Notes under the pieces: model-generated
Databases searched by the model: none
Told to the model about the DNA's origin: nothing
The model's input: the letters and a program-made list of their open reading frames with translations, nothing else
Program-made: the position numbers and the translations under genes
Part shown: in pieces, positions 10,405 through 21,180 of the stretch
How positions within the stretch are numbered: position 1 is the first letter of the stretch
Layout of the letters: each line of letters starts with the position of its first letter
Origin: Rana temporaria
Taxonomy: Eukaryota > Chordata > Amphibia > Anura > Ranidae
Direction: 5' to 3'
Length of the DNA stretch: 64,000 nucleotides
NCBI RefSeq assembly: GCF_905171775.1
Contig: NC_053492.1
Location: 60,266,004 to 60,330,003 of the forward strand

Positions 10405-10916
10405 CTAGATCAAAAACAATACAAGTTAATATTCCTTATTGTGTGTTTCAGTAAAAAAAAAAGTCCAGACAGTAGGGCTTAAAAATGTGAATATTCAAAC
10501 ATATAGCAAGTTTGTACAGTATATATTGCATTTATTATGTTCAGGTCTTTAAAAAAAAGTTTGATATTTTTGTTTTATTTTGTTATAGGTTAAATTCACA
10601 CAGTAATGCAGAGCCGGCGGATCAATTCACCGCTCCGGCAGCTCTCTGTTCCCTGCTGCAGTAGGGGGAAGTGTGGTGCGTGATTCAGTGCATGACATTA
10701 CTCTATTTTTGTTGTTGTTTTGTACAAACTTTATTTGAAGTGTTCAAAATGTACAAGGTCTGGTAGCGCGATGCACATCGCTACTGTAGATTGCTATGGA
10801 ATTTGCAATTAAAATGCAGTGTGTTGCAGTGTGAATGAGACACATACTGTAGAAACAATTGTTTCTTGTGGTGACGGACATTGTACAATGCGATAAAACG
10901 TCTGTCACCACACATA

Positions 10917-11199
10917 GGGGCGTTATTTACGAAAGTCAAATCCACTTTGCACTACAAGTGCAAACTACAAGTGCAAAGTGCACTTGAAATTGCACTGAAA
11001 GTACACTTGAAAGTGCAGTCGCTGTAAATCTGAGGGGTAGATCTCAAATGTGGGGAAGCTCTGCTGATTTTATCAATTTTACCAATCATGTGCAAGCTAA
11101 AATGCTGTTTTTTATTTTCCTTGCATGTCCCCCTCGGATCTACAGCAACTGCACTTCCAAGTGCACTTTCAGTGGTTTTGCCTTTAGTAAATAACCCCC
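10917..11199. mobile_element. Short MITE, GGGGCGTTATTTAC ends
   Basis: The left end GGGGCGTTATTTACGAAAG is mirrored by TTTAGTAAATAACCCC. The arms repeat AAGTGCAAAGTGCACTT-like sequence. CATA-like flanks may be the target duplication. No coding content is seen. Confidence 0.7.
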
Positions 11200-11305
11200 A
11201 TAGTGTCAATTAGTTCTAAGTCAACTACATTTACAGTATAATGCTTCATATGAAAGGTGGAGCTCTTGGCTCCTGTTCACACATTTACCAGTCTTATCTT
11301 ATAAG

Positions 11306-11978
11306 AGAAGTATGTGTTTTTTTATTTCTAGATTAATACTTACTTAGGTGGATGCTGTATCTGTCCCCACTGCCTCTTTACTGAGAACCGAGCCACCGAG
11401 AATCGCCGATGGCTCGGTTCTCTCTGCTCCACGAGCGGAGAGCTGCTGATTGTCAGTCATCAGCTCTCCTGCTCTGCTCCTCCATGCTCATTGGAGCGCT
11501 AAACTGTGGAGGGGTGGGGAGTGGCTGTCTCAGCCTCTCGATGAGAGGCTGAGACTGCCATCAGCCTAGGCAGCCGGCAGATCCAGACTTCCTAAGTCGG
11601 GATGATGTGCTGCCTCGACTGATTCCAGTGACGTCAGCGGAGAGCGGACTTCAGACCGCTCTACGCTGAAAACGTGTCACAGGAGTGCACTCCTGTGACC
11701 CATAGGAGAAGCCCAGCCAAACAAGCTCAGGCTGGACTTCTCCTTTAAAAGAGAAGTATGTTTTGTTTTCTCCATTATACTTACCTCAATGGATGCATTA
11801 TCGTTCCGATGCTGCATCGGTCTCTGGCGCCTCATTGACAACCGAGCGATTGGACATCGCAGATGGCTCGGTTCTCATAGCTCTCCGAGCAGAGAGCTGC
11901 AGACTGTCAATCAGCGGCTCTCCGCTCTGCCCCACCCACGCTCACTGGAGCACTGAGCTGTGGAGGGGTGGGGAGCTG
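11306..11978. repeat. Two tandem diverged copies of a dispersed repeat
   Basis: Copy A (about 11306-11753) and copy B (about 11754-11978) both contain GAGAAGTATGT, GATGGCTCGGTTCTC, a GAGAGCTGC hairpin and TGTGGAGGGGTGGGGAG. Copy B ends just before the downstream side of the main receptor exon. The CGGTTCTC and GAGAACCGAG parts form local hairpins. Class unknown. Confidence 0.6.
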
Positions 11979-12070
11979 TAAAGCTACATGTCCTCTGGTT
12001 TATTTACACCCTGCAGATGTTTTCTAATAAACAAATTATTAAACATATGGGAAGTGCATTCTATACACAC

Positions 12071-13381
12071 CTGAAAAGAGTTGAGTGCTGCAAATATACC
12101 ATGGATCACCAAATTTGTGGGATCAAATAAAAGTCCGAGCCCGAATCCCCATGTGGTTCCTAGAAGAGGATTGAGGACTGCCATCGTTTTAGCAATTACA
12201 ATCACCGTTTTCCTGTCCTCTCTCCCAGGTTTTTCTCCAACAGTAGGTCTCATCAACTTGAAGATGACCACTATCAAGATCAATATATTGATAAACACAA
12301 TAGATAAAGCGGGTACCACGAAGGCAAGGAAGGTCTTGGAGCCATAGTCAAGCCAACACAAATTGCTGCTTATAAATGTACCTCTGGGTTCCGTTGAAGC
12401 CACGGTGATAATGGTTATCAGAAGAGGACATCCGTAGCCCAACAAAAAAGCTATGATCATCATGGTCTTCCTACTCATGTCATGCAAGATGTAAACCATG
12501 CGATAAAAAAGAATAAGTCCTGTGGTCAGCATCCAGAAAAACAAAGACAAGTAGAAGAAGAAGCTAAAGAAGGCAGCGGCTTTGCAGGCAGCTGATCCTT
12601 TATTGTTCTCTAGTGCCGCTCCAATGATAAACCAGATATCAGCTACCAGAAGCGCAATGGCAATATTCACCAGGCAGACGTGACGTATGTAGGAGGTCTT
12701 GTTTTTGATAACTGAGGCCCACACTAAGGCCTCGATAAGCAGAGTGACCACCAAGCAGAGAAGAGATATTCCGACTCCAATGTAACTAATTATGTCCAAA
12801 AATTTATTTTTCACTGGTCCCATAAGGATTGAGAAGGAAGTCAAGTGGTTACATGAGCATAATATCAGACCATTTTCTTCTGTGGTGCTACAGCCGCTGC
12901 TATTCCAAACATCCCGCACCAAGTCATACCAGACGCATTCTGGGTTCACCAAAGACGTATTACTCTTAGAAAAGGACATACTTATTTTAACTGTGGAGTT
13001 CGAATCAATAACTGTCGACATAACCAGCCCATTGACAACCTTTGGTGTATTCACTGGCTTTGCCAAAATGTCCTTAATCGTACCGTAAGTGACAGTGATC
13101 ACCTTGCTAGCGTTTTGCGGCCATTTGCTCAAATCGATAAACACATTGCCTGTTAAATTTAGCAAGGAAAAACTCCCATTGTAGTCAGTGGCTTTGTCTA
13201 TGGTTTGTCCAAAAAGCTGAATGTTATTGTTTTTGGATTTATTTTGAAAGCTGATATTGCCATTGAAGTTTAGATTTTTTGCAAAAGTCTCTACATCATT
13301 TAGAAGGGTCACACTTTGATTGGCCACCCTATTCCAAACGCTGGGCTTGTCCACCATAATATCAACTGTTGTGATAATGTT
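12071..13381 (-). CDS. adgrf5: ADGRF5-like main exon: GAIN end, GPS and TM1-TM7
   Basis: This 1311-bp exon (437 codons, phase 0 both ends) begins NIITTVDIMV after a poly-T tract ending CTAG and ends at SFQ before donor CAG/GTGTGT. Residues 1-148 are the GAIN C-terminal part with several N-glycosylation sites. The GPS motif follows, with cysteines near residues 149, 164, 175 and 177 and the cleavage triplet His-Leu-Thr near 179-181. The sequence after the cut, TSFSILMG, is the expected tethered agonist. Seven hydrophobic helices lie at about 194-221, 232-257, 266-298, 306-328, 350-376, 392-418 and 425-437, the last completed by the next exon. A helix-3/ECL2 disulfide is supported by CKAAAFF and NLCWLDY. 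TTWGFGLG in helix 6 is the conserved family motif. No frameshift or stop interrupts the exon. Family identity is firm; ADGRF5 over a paralogue rests on the Ig exons upstream. Confidence 0.95.
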
Positions 13382-13576
13382 CTAGAAAAAAAAAAAGTTT
13401 AGTATTAATACTATTGTTGTAACAAAACTCCAGGTAAACACCTAAATATGCACTTAAAATACATACAATATATGGCCACTGTTTTACCTGCCTAAGGCTT
13501 TTTAGTTCTGTTCAGTCACGTGAACAGGACCCTCCTAACCCTCTTGTACTGAATTAAATTATAACTGTACTGTTTC

Positions 13577-14271
13577 TAGACATGTGCACTGTCCAAATTT
13601 TTTTTAGTTCTTGTTTCATTCGTTTTTTTTCTTTCGGAAATTCAAACATTCGTAAATTTGGAATTCATAATTTCGTAAATTTGTAAATTCGACATTTCAG
13701 AATTCGTAAATTCGAAAATTTGTAAATTCGTAAATTTAGAATTCGGAAATGAGAAAATTTGGAATTTGTGAATTAGAAAATTTGGTATTCGGAAATTAGA
13801 GAATTCGAAAAACTTGAAAATCTGAAAATAAGAAAAGGAAAAATCTGAAAATTTGAACAAAAATCCCCAATTTTTAAATAATAACTAACTAATAAAAACT
13901 AACTATTAAATTATAGGTAATGGAATTTCATTTCAAATTTGGCTGTTAGTGAACGTAACGAATACAAATGTATCTGAAGTTCCGAATTACTCTAAACAAA
14001 TAGAACAAAACTAAATAATAATAAATAATAATACATTATTATTATTGTTATTTATTATTATTAATTTGTTACGTTCCATTTGTTTAGATGCGGCATTCAT
14101 TATTATGGATAATTCGTAACTTCGGATAAATTCGGATTTGTTATGTTTACTAAAAGCCAAATTTGAAAGGAAATTCCAAATTTCGAAATTCCGAACTTCC
14201 GAATTTCCGAATAAACGTATTTATCTAAATTCGTTAAACGAATTTGGAACTAAATGAATTGCACATGTCTA
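13577..14271. mobile_element. AT-rich hAT-like MITE
   Basis: The ends TAGACATGTGCA and TGCACATGTCTA are perfect inverted repeats. ACTGTTTC flanks both sides as an exact 8-bp duplication. The arms are degenerate tandem AAATTCG-like words that pair across the centre. It sits less than 200 bp upstream of the acceptor of the main receptor exon. No protein is encoded; the Phe/Asn/Ser-rich frame comes from the repeat. Confidence 0.85.
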
Positions 14272-14347
14272 ACTGTTTCCATTATATTGTGAAGCGATGA
14301 GCAAACTGTTGGCACTATGAAACTATGAAATCCTCTATAATAATAAC

Positions 14348-14961
14348 TACCGTGTTTCCCCGAAAATAAGACACCGTCTTATATTTATTTTTCCTCCAGA
14401 AATCACACTATGGCTTATTTTCGGGGGATGTCTTATTTTTTTTACCGGCAAGTATGGTACAACAGTATGGTACAACAATCTACATTTATTCAACTATCCC
14501 CTGGTGTTTGTGTGGGGTGAGAGACTGTTGCTGGTCAGTGCTGGGGAGAAGCTTTACTTCTTCCCCCAGAGTACAGAGCGTCCTTCTCCTCACTTCACTG
14601 AGGAGACTTTTTACTTTCACTTTCACCTGACAGGGGGAGCTGACCTTACCGTATTTATGGGGCTGCCGACACCTCTCCGTCACCTAGAGATACCGTGGAG
14701 CAGATAAGAAGGGCTGTACGACTTCTTTACAGCTAATGAGCTCCGCACCAGTACAGTACGCCTATCACGACTTGTTTTCCCGCCCACGCCGCTACGCATA
14801 CGACACGCATACGACACGCCATCACTACGTCTTATTTTCGGGGATTCGACACGCCATCGCTACGTCTTATTTTCGGGGGGATGTCTTATATTTCGATATT
14901 GCGTCGAAATCCCGCTACGGCTTATTTTCGGAGTACGTCTTATTTTTGGGGAAACATGGTA
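14348..14961. mobile_element. TIR element with TACCGTGTTTCCCCG ends
   Basis: The left end TACCGTGTTTCCCCGAAAAT is mirrored by TTTGGGGAAACATGGTA. The right half repeats GTCTTATTTTCGGGG at short intervals. A TA target is plausible at both edges. A related family with TACCGTATTTTCCGG ends occurs at 50674-51770. No coding content is seen. Confidence 0.75.
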
Positions 14962-15267
14962 TACTCTGCCACATTGTAAAGCTGAAAGGATCACACTACT
15001 GCTTCCTGGTTCAGCTTTACAGCTCTCTGGATCACTTACCTCCTAGTTGGATGCTGATTCACTGTCCAATGAGCATGCTAAAAAGTAGAGAGCTGACAGT
15101 GGAAACTGATTTGCTGAACCAGGAAAAATTTGTATTTTGCCTGCCTTCAGAGTTGAAAATGTGTGTAAATCACAGGATTGGCTGCACAGATTTACAAACC
15201 TTTTGGAAATTAAAACAGTAAAAATTCTTTTTTTAACTATATTTAGCAGTTTATACAGTATTAGATA

Positions 15268-15732
15268 CAGTGGAACCTTGGATTGCGAGCATAATCCGTT
15301 CCAGGAGAATGCTCGTAATCCAAAGCACTTGCATATCAAAGCGAGTTTCCCCATAGAAGTCAATGAAACTAAAATAATTTGTTCCGCATTGACTTCAATG
15401 GCATGCAATACCGCATGTGGCCAGAGGTGGGGGCCGCCGAAGAGCCTCGGAAATACTCAAAAAGACTCAGGGACAGCTCGGCTGAACTCAGAAAACCTTG
15501 TAAAGGCTCGGGAACTGAGTTTTTCTGAGTATTTCAGAACGGCTCAGATTGGCTCCGCTCGGCTCCAACGCCCCCGCACCTCTGGCCAAATGCGGGACTG
15601 CACACCGCTGTGGCTTGAATCCTGCTCGTTTTGCAAGTCAACACTCGCAAACCGAGTCAGTATTTTAAAAAAAAATGCTCGTATTGCAAAAACGCTTGTT
15701 AACCGCGTTACTCGCAATCCAAGGTTTCACTG
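15268..15732. mobile_element. Tc1/mariner-type MITE
   Basis: The left end CAGTGGAACCTTGGATTGCG is mirrored by CGCAATCCAAGGTTTCACTG. TA lies on each side, fitting a TA target duplication. Subterminal GCTCGTAATCCAA-type words repeat within the arms. No transposase is present. Confidence 0.85.
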
Positions 15733-15839
15733 TACTTCTAAATATCACAAATAAAGTGTATTTATAACCCCATGTTGGATGGAAGAGGGAAAGGTTAGAC
15801 CCCCTGTCAGGTTTTATTGCTATCCAGGGTATAAATGGT

Positions 15840-16075
15840 ATAAAAACTGCGCTTGGTGCTCAGCATCAAACAAAAATGTAAATCTCCCACAGCTGCAGTC
15901 ACAAACAATACATAATAGCAGTGCTGAACCAAAATGAAAAGGAATACAAATGTTGTGCAGAGTTACTAAATGAAATGTGTCTTATTTATATGTATCACAA
16001 TACAAAGGATCATACTATTATTAATGTGACATGCCAACATCATATATCCAATTACAATTGGAAAAATAAAATCCC
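15840..16075 (+). repeat. Dispersed repeat, forward copy of an inverted pair
   Basis: Words such as GGAATACAAATGTTG, GTATCACAATACAAAGGATC and CATCATATATCCAATTAC recur as reverse complements at about 19630-19800. The two copies face each other about 3.6 kb apart. Class unknown; it may be LINE untranslated sequence. Confidence 0.7.
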
Positions 16076-16091
16076 TAGTGCCAAATACTAT

Positions 16092-16783
16092 GGGGCAGAT
16101 CCACATACATCCGCGCCGGGCGCAGCGCATGTAGGATACGCTACGCCGCTGTAACTTACTTTGAGTTGGTTTGAATCCTCAACGAATTTGCGCCGTATGT
16201 TAAGGCGGCGTAGTGTATCTCTCGCGGCGTAGGGGGCGGAATTCAAATTCGGCGGGCAGGGGGCGTGTTTCATTTAAATGAAGAGCGTCCCCGCGCCGAA
16301 CGAATTGCGCATGCGCCGTCCGTAAAAACTCCCAGGGTGCATTGCTCCAAATGACGTCGCAAGGACGTCATTGTTTTCAACGTGAACGTAAATGGCGTCC
16401 AGCCCCATTCACGGATGACTTACGCAAACGACGTGAAATTTTCAACATTATACGCGGGAACGACAGCCATACTTAACATTGAGTTCGCCACCATATGGCA
16501 GCTTTAACTATACGCCGGAAAAAGCCGAACGGAAACGACGTAAAAAAATGCGACGGCCGCTCGTACGTTCGTGGATCGTCGAAATTTGCTAATTTGCATA
16601 CTCGACGTGGATTACGACAGGAACGCCACCTAGCGGCCGCCGAAAAATTGCATTAAAGATCCGAAGGCGTACGAAGACGTACGCCTCTCGGATCTAGCCG
16701 AGATGCCGTCGTATCTTGTTTTGAGGATTGTTTTGCAGGAATTTTGAAATTACGCCGGCGTATTTTCTTTGTGGATCTACCCC
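16092..16783. mobile_element. CpG-rich MITE, GGGGCAGATCC ends
   Basis: The left end GGGGCAGATCCACATAC is mirrored by TTTGTGGATCTACCCC. It shares ACGCCGGCGTA, CCATACTTAACATTG and GCCACCTAGCGGCCG with the related elements in this window. No coding capacity is seen. Confidence 0.75.
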
Positions 16784-17069
16784 TCAATATCCTGGGAGGC
16801 CCACACTGTCGGTACCATACAAAATTCATTCCCCTTCTGATGGCAATCGGGTGCTCTTCCCTACTTGGGTATTTTCTTAACTCTGTCTTTTTCCACTCTG
16901 TACCAAAATAATTTTCCGCCACCCTATAAAAAACTGTCAGAAGATCTTAATAGGTAGTCGAAAAATCCCTCATCGTGGTTCGGTTGATTGTACTCGATAA
17001 AAATGAATGTCCTGCCTAGGCTATTATATCTGTTTTAGGACCCTTCCAGTCTTGATCAATATGTCAGAC

Positions 17070-17737
17070 TTAAAGTGGTTGTTAACCCACTTCTACTAAA
17101 TCCTGTGATCCCCTCTGTAATAACAAGTGTCCCTGTGTCTGTGTAATGTAAAAAATCTGCAGATCTGTACCTATAGGAGCTCCACTCCTGGCGCTCAGCT
17201 GACTTGTCAGCTATCTTCTCTCTCAGGCTCACAGATCTAGTGGGCGGGGCCGAGCACTCCCGCTGATGTCAGCCGGGGAGGAGGGGGAGAGAGGGGAGAG
17301 AAAGCCAACAGTCAGCTGAGCGCCAGGAGCCATGCTTATATAGGTACAGATCTGAATAATTTTTACATTATATAGACACAGGGACACTAATTATTATGGT
17401 ACAGAGGGGATTACAGGATTTAATAGAAGTTATGAAAGCAGCAGGAGCGGGGGGGGGGGGGGGGGCGATCACTGGTATGAACAGACAGGCAGGGAGGGGA
17501 GGGGGAGGAGGACAGAGGAGACACAGACACAGGAGGGCAGAGCTGTGGATGAGGGAGGCATGCACTCTGACCACAGTGTCAGGGCTCAGCAGCCCTTATT
17601 ATCGTGGTCAGAATACAGGGGGGAGGGTATAGCCAGGCAGGATCAGACAGATTTTTTAGGTAATACAGGGGGGCAAATTACACAGCACAAGCACTGTGCT
17701 GTATAACATACTTTTTTGGGGTTAACAAACACTTTAA
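17070..17737. mobile_element. TTAA-flanked MITE with long arms
   Basis: The ends are TTAAAGTGGTTGTTAACCC and GGGGTTAACAAACACTTTAA. The arms pair over GTCCCTGTGTCTGTGTAATG and its complement near 17370-17390. The interior has a poly-G tract at 17450-17465 and GGGAGGGGAGG-like repeats. No coding content is seen. Confidence 0.75.
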
Positions 17738-18074
17738 GCCCAGGTCCACACTGTGTTGCGGGAATGAAGCCGTGTGAGTTCAGCTGAACTTGCACGTTTC
17801 ACTCCCGCTTGTCAGTCCCGATTTCGGACGCGATTTCAGAGACATCTGTGCAGGTTTCTGCACAGATGTCAATGTAAATCATGGCCTGAAATTGCAAAAA
17901 GTAGTACAGAAACGACTTTTTAAAATCAGTGCAGCGCGGCAGATGGGGAGTCGCACCGATTAGGACGGTGCCATTGCTGGCAATTGCCGGCAAATGCCAC
18001 CGATTTGAAATGCAATTTGACATGTCGAATCGCATGTCAAAATGCACTAGTGCTCAGGCTGTTTCAAAGAAAGC

Positions 18075-18943
18075 TACTGAGATACATGTGGGTAGATAAG
18101 AGACCCAGGGTGAACAAACGCACCTTGTACACCCCTAAAATAAAGGGGGACTAGGTGTTCCAGATTTAACGAAATACTACCAAGCCGCTCAAATGTCCCA
18201 GCTGATTCGTTTTCATATGTGACAGTCGCGCCCACTTTGGATTACTCTTGAATCATCTCTTTGTCCAACTAAGGAATTTAGTCATCTGATGTGGCTGCGA
18301 GCCAAGGACAGACTGACTATACTGTGCCCCACCCTGTAATTTTTAATACATTTTTGGGATCTGCTGACGACAACACAAGTTTTTAAGTCTTCAAGTCTTA
18401 AAGTCTCCTCATGCCCCCACGACCCCACTATTGGGCAACCCTGCCTCCCCCCCCCCCCCCCCCGGGTCTCCATCCCCAAGTTTTTACCTGGTGGACTAAT
18501 AAAGGTTTATTATGAATTGCAGATTTCTGTGACCACAGAGGTGTCCTGTCAAAGTTATCCCTGCAAGAAAAATATCAGCTTCCCAATTGAGAACTCTTTT
18601 GTTACACCCAGATATCGTACTTCCTAGCTATATTACATAGAACTTCTGACCTCCCCAGCGATGGAGTATTTATGCAGAAAGTTTGACAAATACACTGGTC
18701 ACATTTCTAAAATGTACATTATGTTGAATTCAGCCTCCTCTAAGCAGTTCTATATGAACAAATGGGAATATGATATCAATGAGACTTTGGAAGTGGAGGA
18801 TTGGTGTAAGGTGGCACAACATGCGTCTAAAACGCTTATAAACACCTTTTTGATCGAAGCAAACTATAACGTATTTCTAAGATGGTACACAGAGCCAGTT
18901 AGAGTGGCATCTTGTGTCCCGGGAGCCTCCCCCCAGTGCTTTA
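18075..18943 (+). pseudogene. Tx1/L1-type LINE ORF2 fragment (C-terminal part)
   Basis: Near 18082-18220 one frame reads KRPRVNKRTLYTPK then GGLGVPDLTKYYQAAQ, the thumb-side region typical of L1/Tx1 reverse transcriptases. After a stop near 18221 and loss of frame, 18661-18950 encodes NKWEYDINETLEVEDW and RWYTEPVR, matching the far C-terminal region of these proteins. Stops and a frame change make it a dead, 5'-truncated copy. Family recognition is from memory of motifs; no search was run. Confidence 0.75.
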
Positions 18944-19155
18944 ATCCATGTACTCACCCTATGGTCCATGCCAACGGACCTTATTTTGTACAGTAAACGT
19001 TTATGGGGAACTGTGTCAAATGCTTTTGCAAAATCCAGATTCACAACGTCTATGGGCCTTCCTTTATCTAGTTGGCAACTCACCTCCTCATAGAAGGTGA
19101 ATAGATTGGTTTGGCAAGAACGATTCTTACGATCTACTCGCTTACCCAGGTGAAC
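18944..19155 (-). pseudogene. CR1/Rex-like LINE reverse transcriptase fragment
   Basis: The minus-strand frame contains VVNLDFAKAFDTVPHKRLL followed by YKIRSVGMDHRVSTWIKA. This covers reverse transcriptase motif A, with a catalytic aspartate in LDFAKAFD, and the helix after it. Only about 70 codons remain. It abuts the Tx1/L1 fragment on the opposite strand, so one LINE probably inserted into or beside the other. Confidence 0.8.
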
Positions 19156-19629
19156 CTCATAAAGTCACTTTTACAGGCACTGCTGGGGCGGCTGGTGGAG
19201 GGGGCTACGGGACATAAACAAGGCTTATAACATTTATCTTCCTGGCACCTAGAATTGCCATCACCAGAGCATTGAAATCCCCTACGATCCAGTTCAGTCT
19301 AGTAAAGTCTGCTGGTGTACCCTGGAGTTCCTGAGTGCCATTGAACAACCTGTTGTTGTGATATCCCATATGGTTCCAAGGCTGTGGATGGATGGATTAT
19401 TACTGATAGCATGCTGTTATAAGACCACCAATAATTTGGGGTCTCATTCCTTGGTAAGAGGCTGCAATTGGTGGTGGTGTTGAATTCACAAAGCTCCTAC
19501 ACATAACTACTTGTTTCATTTGGAAATTTGCATATACAGTAGGTGAAGGACTACCATCAGGATCTCTGTTCATTGATTTCTTAGTTGGTATTTTTTATTT
19601 TGTGTGTCACTTTGGACTAGTAGTGTAAC
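19151..19629. other. Intron sequence, nothing recognised
   Basis: No splice-bounded exon, repeat end or RNA gene was found. It lies between LINE fragments and may be further decayed LINE sequence. Confidence 0.4.
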
Positions 19630-19800
19630 CCTCTGAATTTTCATATTTTCAATTTTTCAATTGTAATTGGATATATGATGTTGGTGCACATGTAACATTA
19701 ATAATATTATGATCCTTTGTATTGTGATACATATAACTAACACACATTAATTTATTAATACAGCGCAACATTTGTATTCCTGTATTCCTATTAATTTTAT
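19630..19800 (-). repeat. Dispersed repeat, reverse copy of an inverted pair
   Basis: This is the reverse complement of the repeat at about 15840-16075, sharing GATCCTTTGTATTGTGATAC and GTAATTGGATATATGATG. Divergence is moderate. Confidence 0.7.
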
Positions 19801-19893
19801 CTATGGCTTAGTTTGAAAGATTTCTTCTCACTAGTGTACGTTTCTTAAGCAGCGGGAAATCCCTGCTGTTAAGATTGCCGGCATTCTCAGAGT

Positions 19894-20880
19894 AAAGCCC
19901 TGTACACACGATTGGTTTGTCTGATGAAAACGGACCGATTTCATCGGACAAAGTGATCATTAGTGTTGAGCGGAATACGCCATATTCGATTTCGCGATAT
20001 ATCACGAATATATAGCCGAATATTCGTGAAATATTCGCTAAAATCGAATATTCGTGATATTTTAAAAAAAATAAAAAAATTGCGAAATTTCGCTAATGCG
20101 AATTTATTGCGAACATTTCGCGAATTTTTTTTTTTTGATTGGCTCTGATGCAAAAGAAGGGCGGAGAAAGTATTCTGGAATATTCGGAAATCGAATATTC
20201 GCGAATACTTTCTCCGCCCTTTTTTTGCATCAGAGCCAATCAGAGTTCTCCTACCACAGTTGTCAAAATATTTCACAACATTTTTTTTTTGATAAAATAT
20301 TTCGAATATTCGATTTCCGAATATTCGAGAATACTTTCTCCGCCCTTCTTTTGCATTAGAGCCAATCAGAAAAAAAAAAAAAAATTCGCAAACTGTTCGC
20401 AATAAATTCGCATTAGCGAAATTTCGCAATTTTTTTTATGTTCGGAATAGCGAATATTGGCCGCGAAATTCGAGATATTCGCGAATACTCGAATATGCCA
20501 TATTCGAGCCGAATATTCGCAATACGAATATTCGTGAGCAACACTAGTGATCATGTGTGGCCCCATCATTGTTTTCACCATCGGTAAAAAAAAATAGAAC
20601 CTGTTTTAAATTATTCTTATGGATAAAAAAACGATAGAAAAAAACGATCGTCTGGTGAAAGTCCATCGGTCAAAAATCCACGCATGCTCAGAATCAAGTC
20701 GACGCATGCTCGGAAGCATTGAACTTAGTTTTTCTCAGCATGTTGTAGTGTTTTACGTCACCGCGTTTGGACACGATCGGTGTAGGCAAGACTGATGAAA
20801 GTCAGCTTCATCTGATATCCGATGAAAAAATTCATCGGATTAGATTCCATCAGATATCCGATCGTGTGTACAGGGCTTTA
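19894..20880. mobile_element. GTACACACGAT-type MITE, host of a nested insertion
   Basis: The left end AAGCCCTGTACACACGATTG is mirrored by GATCGTGTGTACAGGGCTT. Subterminal sequence includes GATGAAAACGGACCG and, on the right, CATGCTCAGAATCAAGTCGA. The element is split by the insertion at 19961-20546. Confidence 0.8.
19961..20546. mobile_element. AT-rich hAT-like MITE nested in a MITE
   Basis: The ends TAGTGTTGAGCGGAATA and TATTCGTGAGCAACACTA are inverted. GTGATCAT flanks both sides, an exact 8-bp duplication of host MITE sequence. The arms are dense in GAATATTCG words that pair across the centre. No protein is encoded. Confidence 0.9.
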
Positions 20881-21180
20881 GAATTTCTCCACTGACTGTC
20901 GGTTTATGAAGAATTGTAGATCGCTTCTCCTAAGGAGAAGAGAAGCGATATACAAATGTTGAGAACACAGGAGAACTGTGAATACAGGCTGTAATCTCGC
21001 AAAAACTTACAGGACTACCGTTTTATAAATGTAAAAATAAAAGTAAATTATACACTTCCTAATAAAAATAAAATATTAAAGTTAAAGTCTTCAATTCACA
21101 AAAATAGCCACCCCCTAATTATAAAAGATTATTATTAATATTTAAACAATAATCATGTGCTTTTTCATGTGAATGGTGTA

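Noticed and set aside
11984..12070. C-terminal 28 residues of the main open frame ending VNKPEDM
   Set aside because: This is intron read-through past a CAG/GTGTGT donor; the true TM7 continuation is the micro-exon at 10363-10404.
14736..15221. 161-codon plus-strand frame
   Set aside because: Its first half lies inside a TIR element and it has no recognised domain or exon signals.
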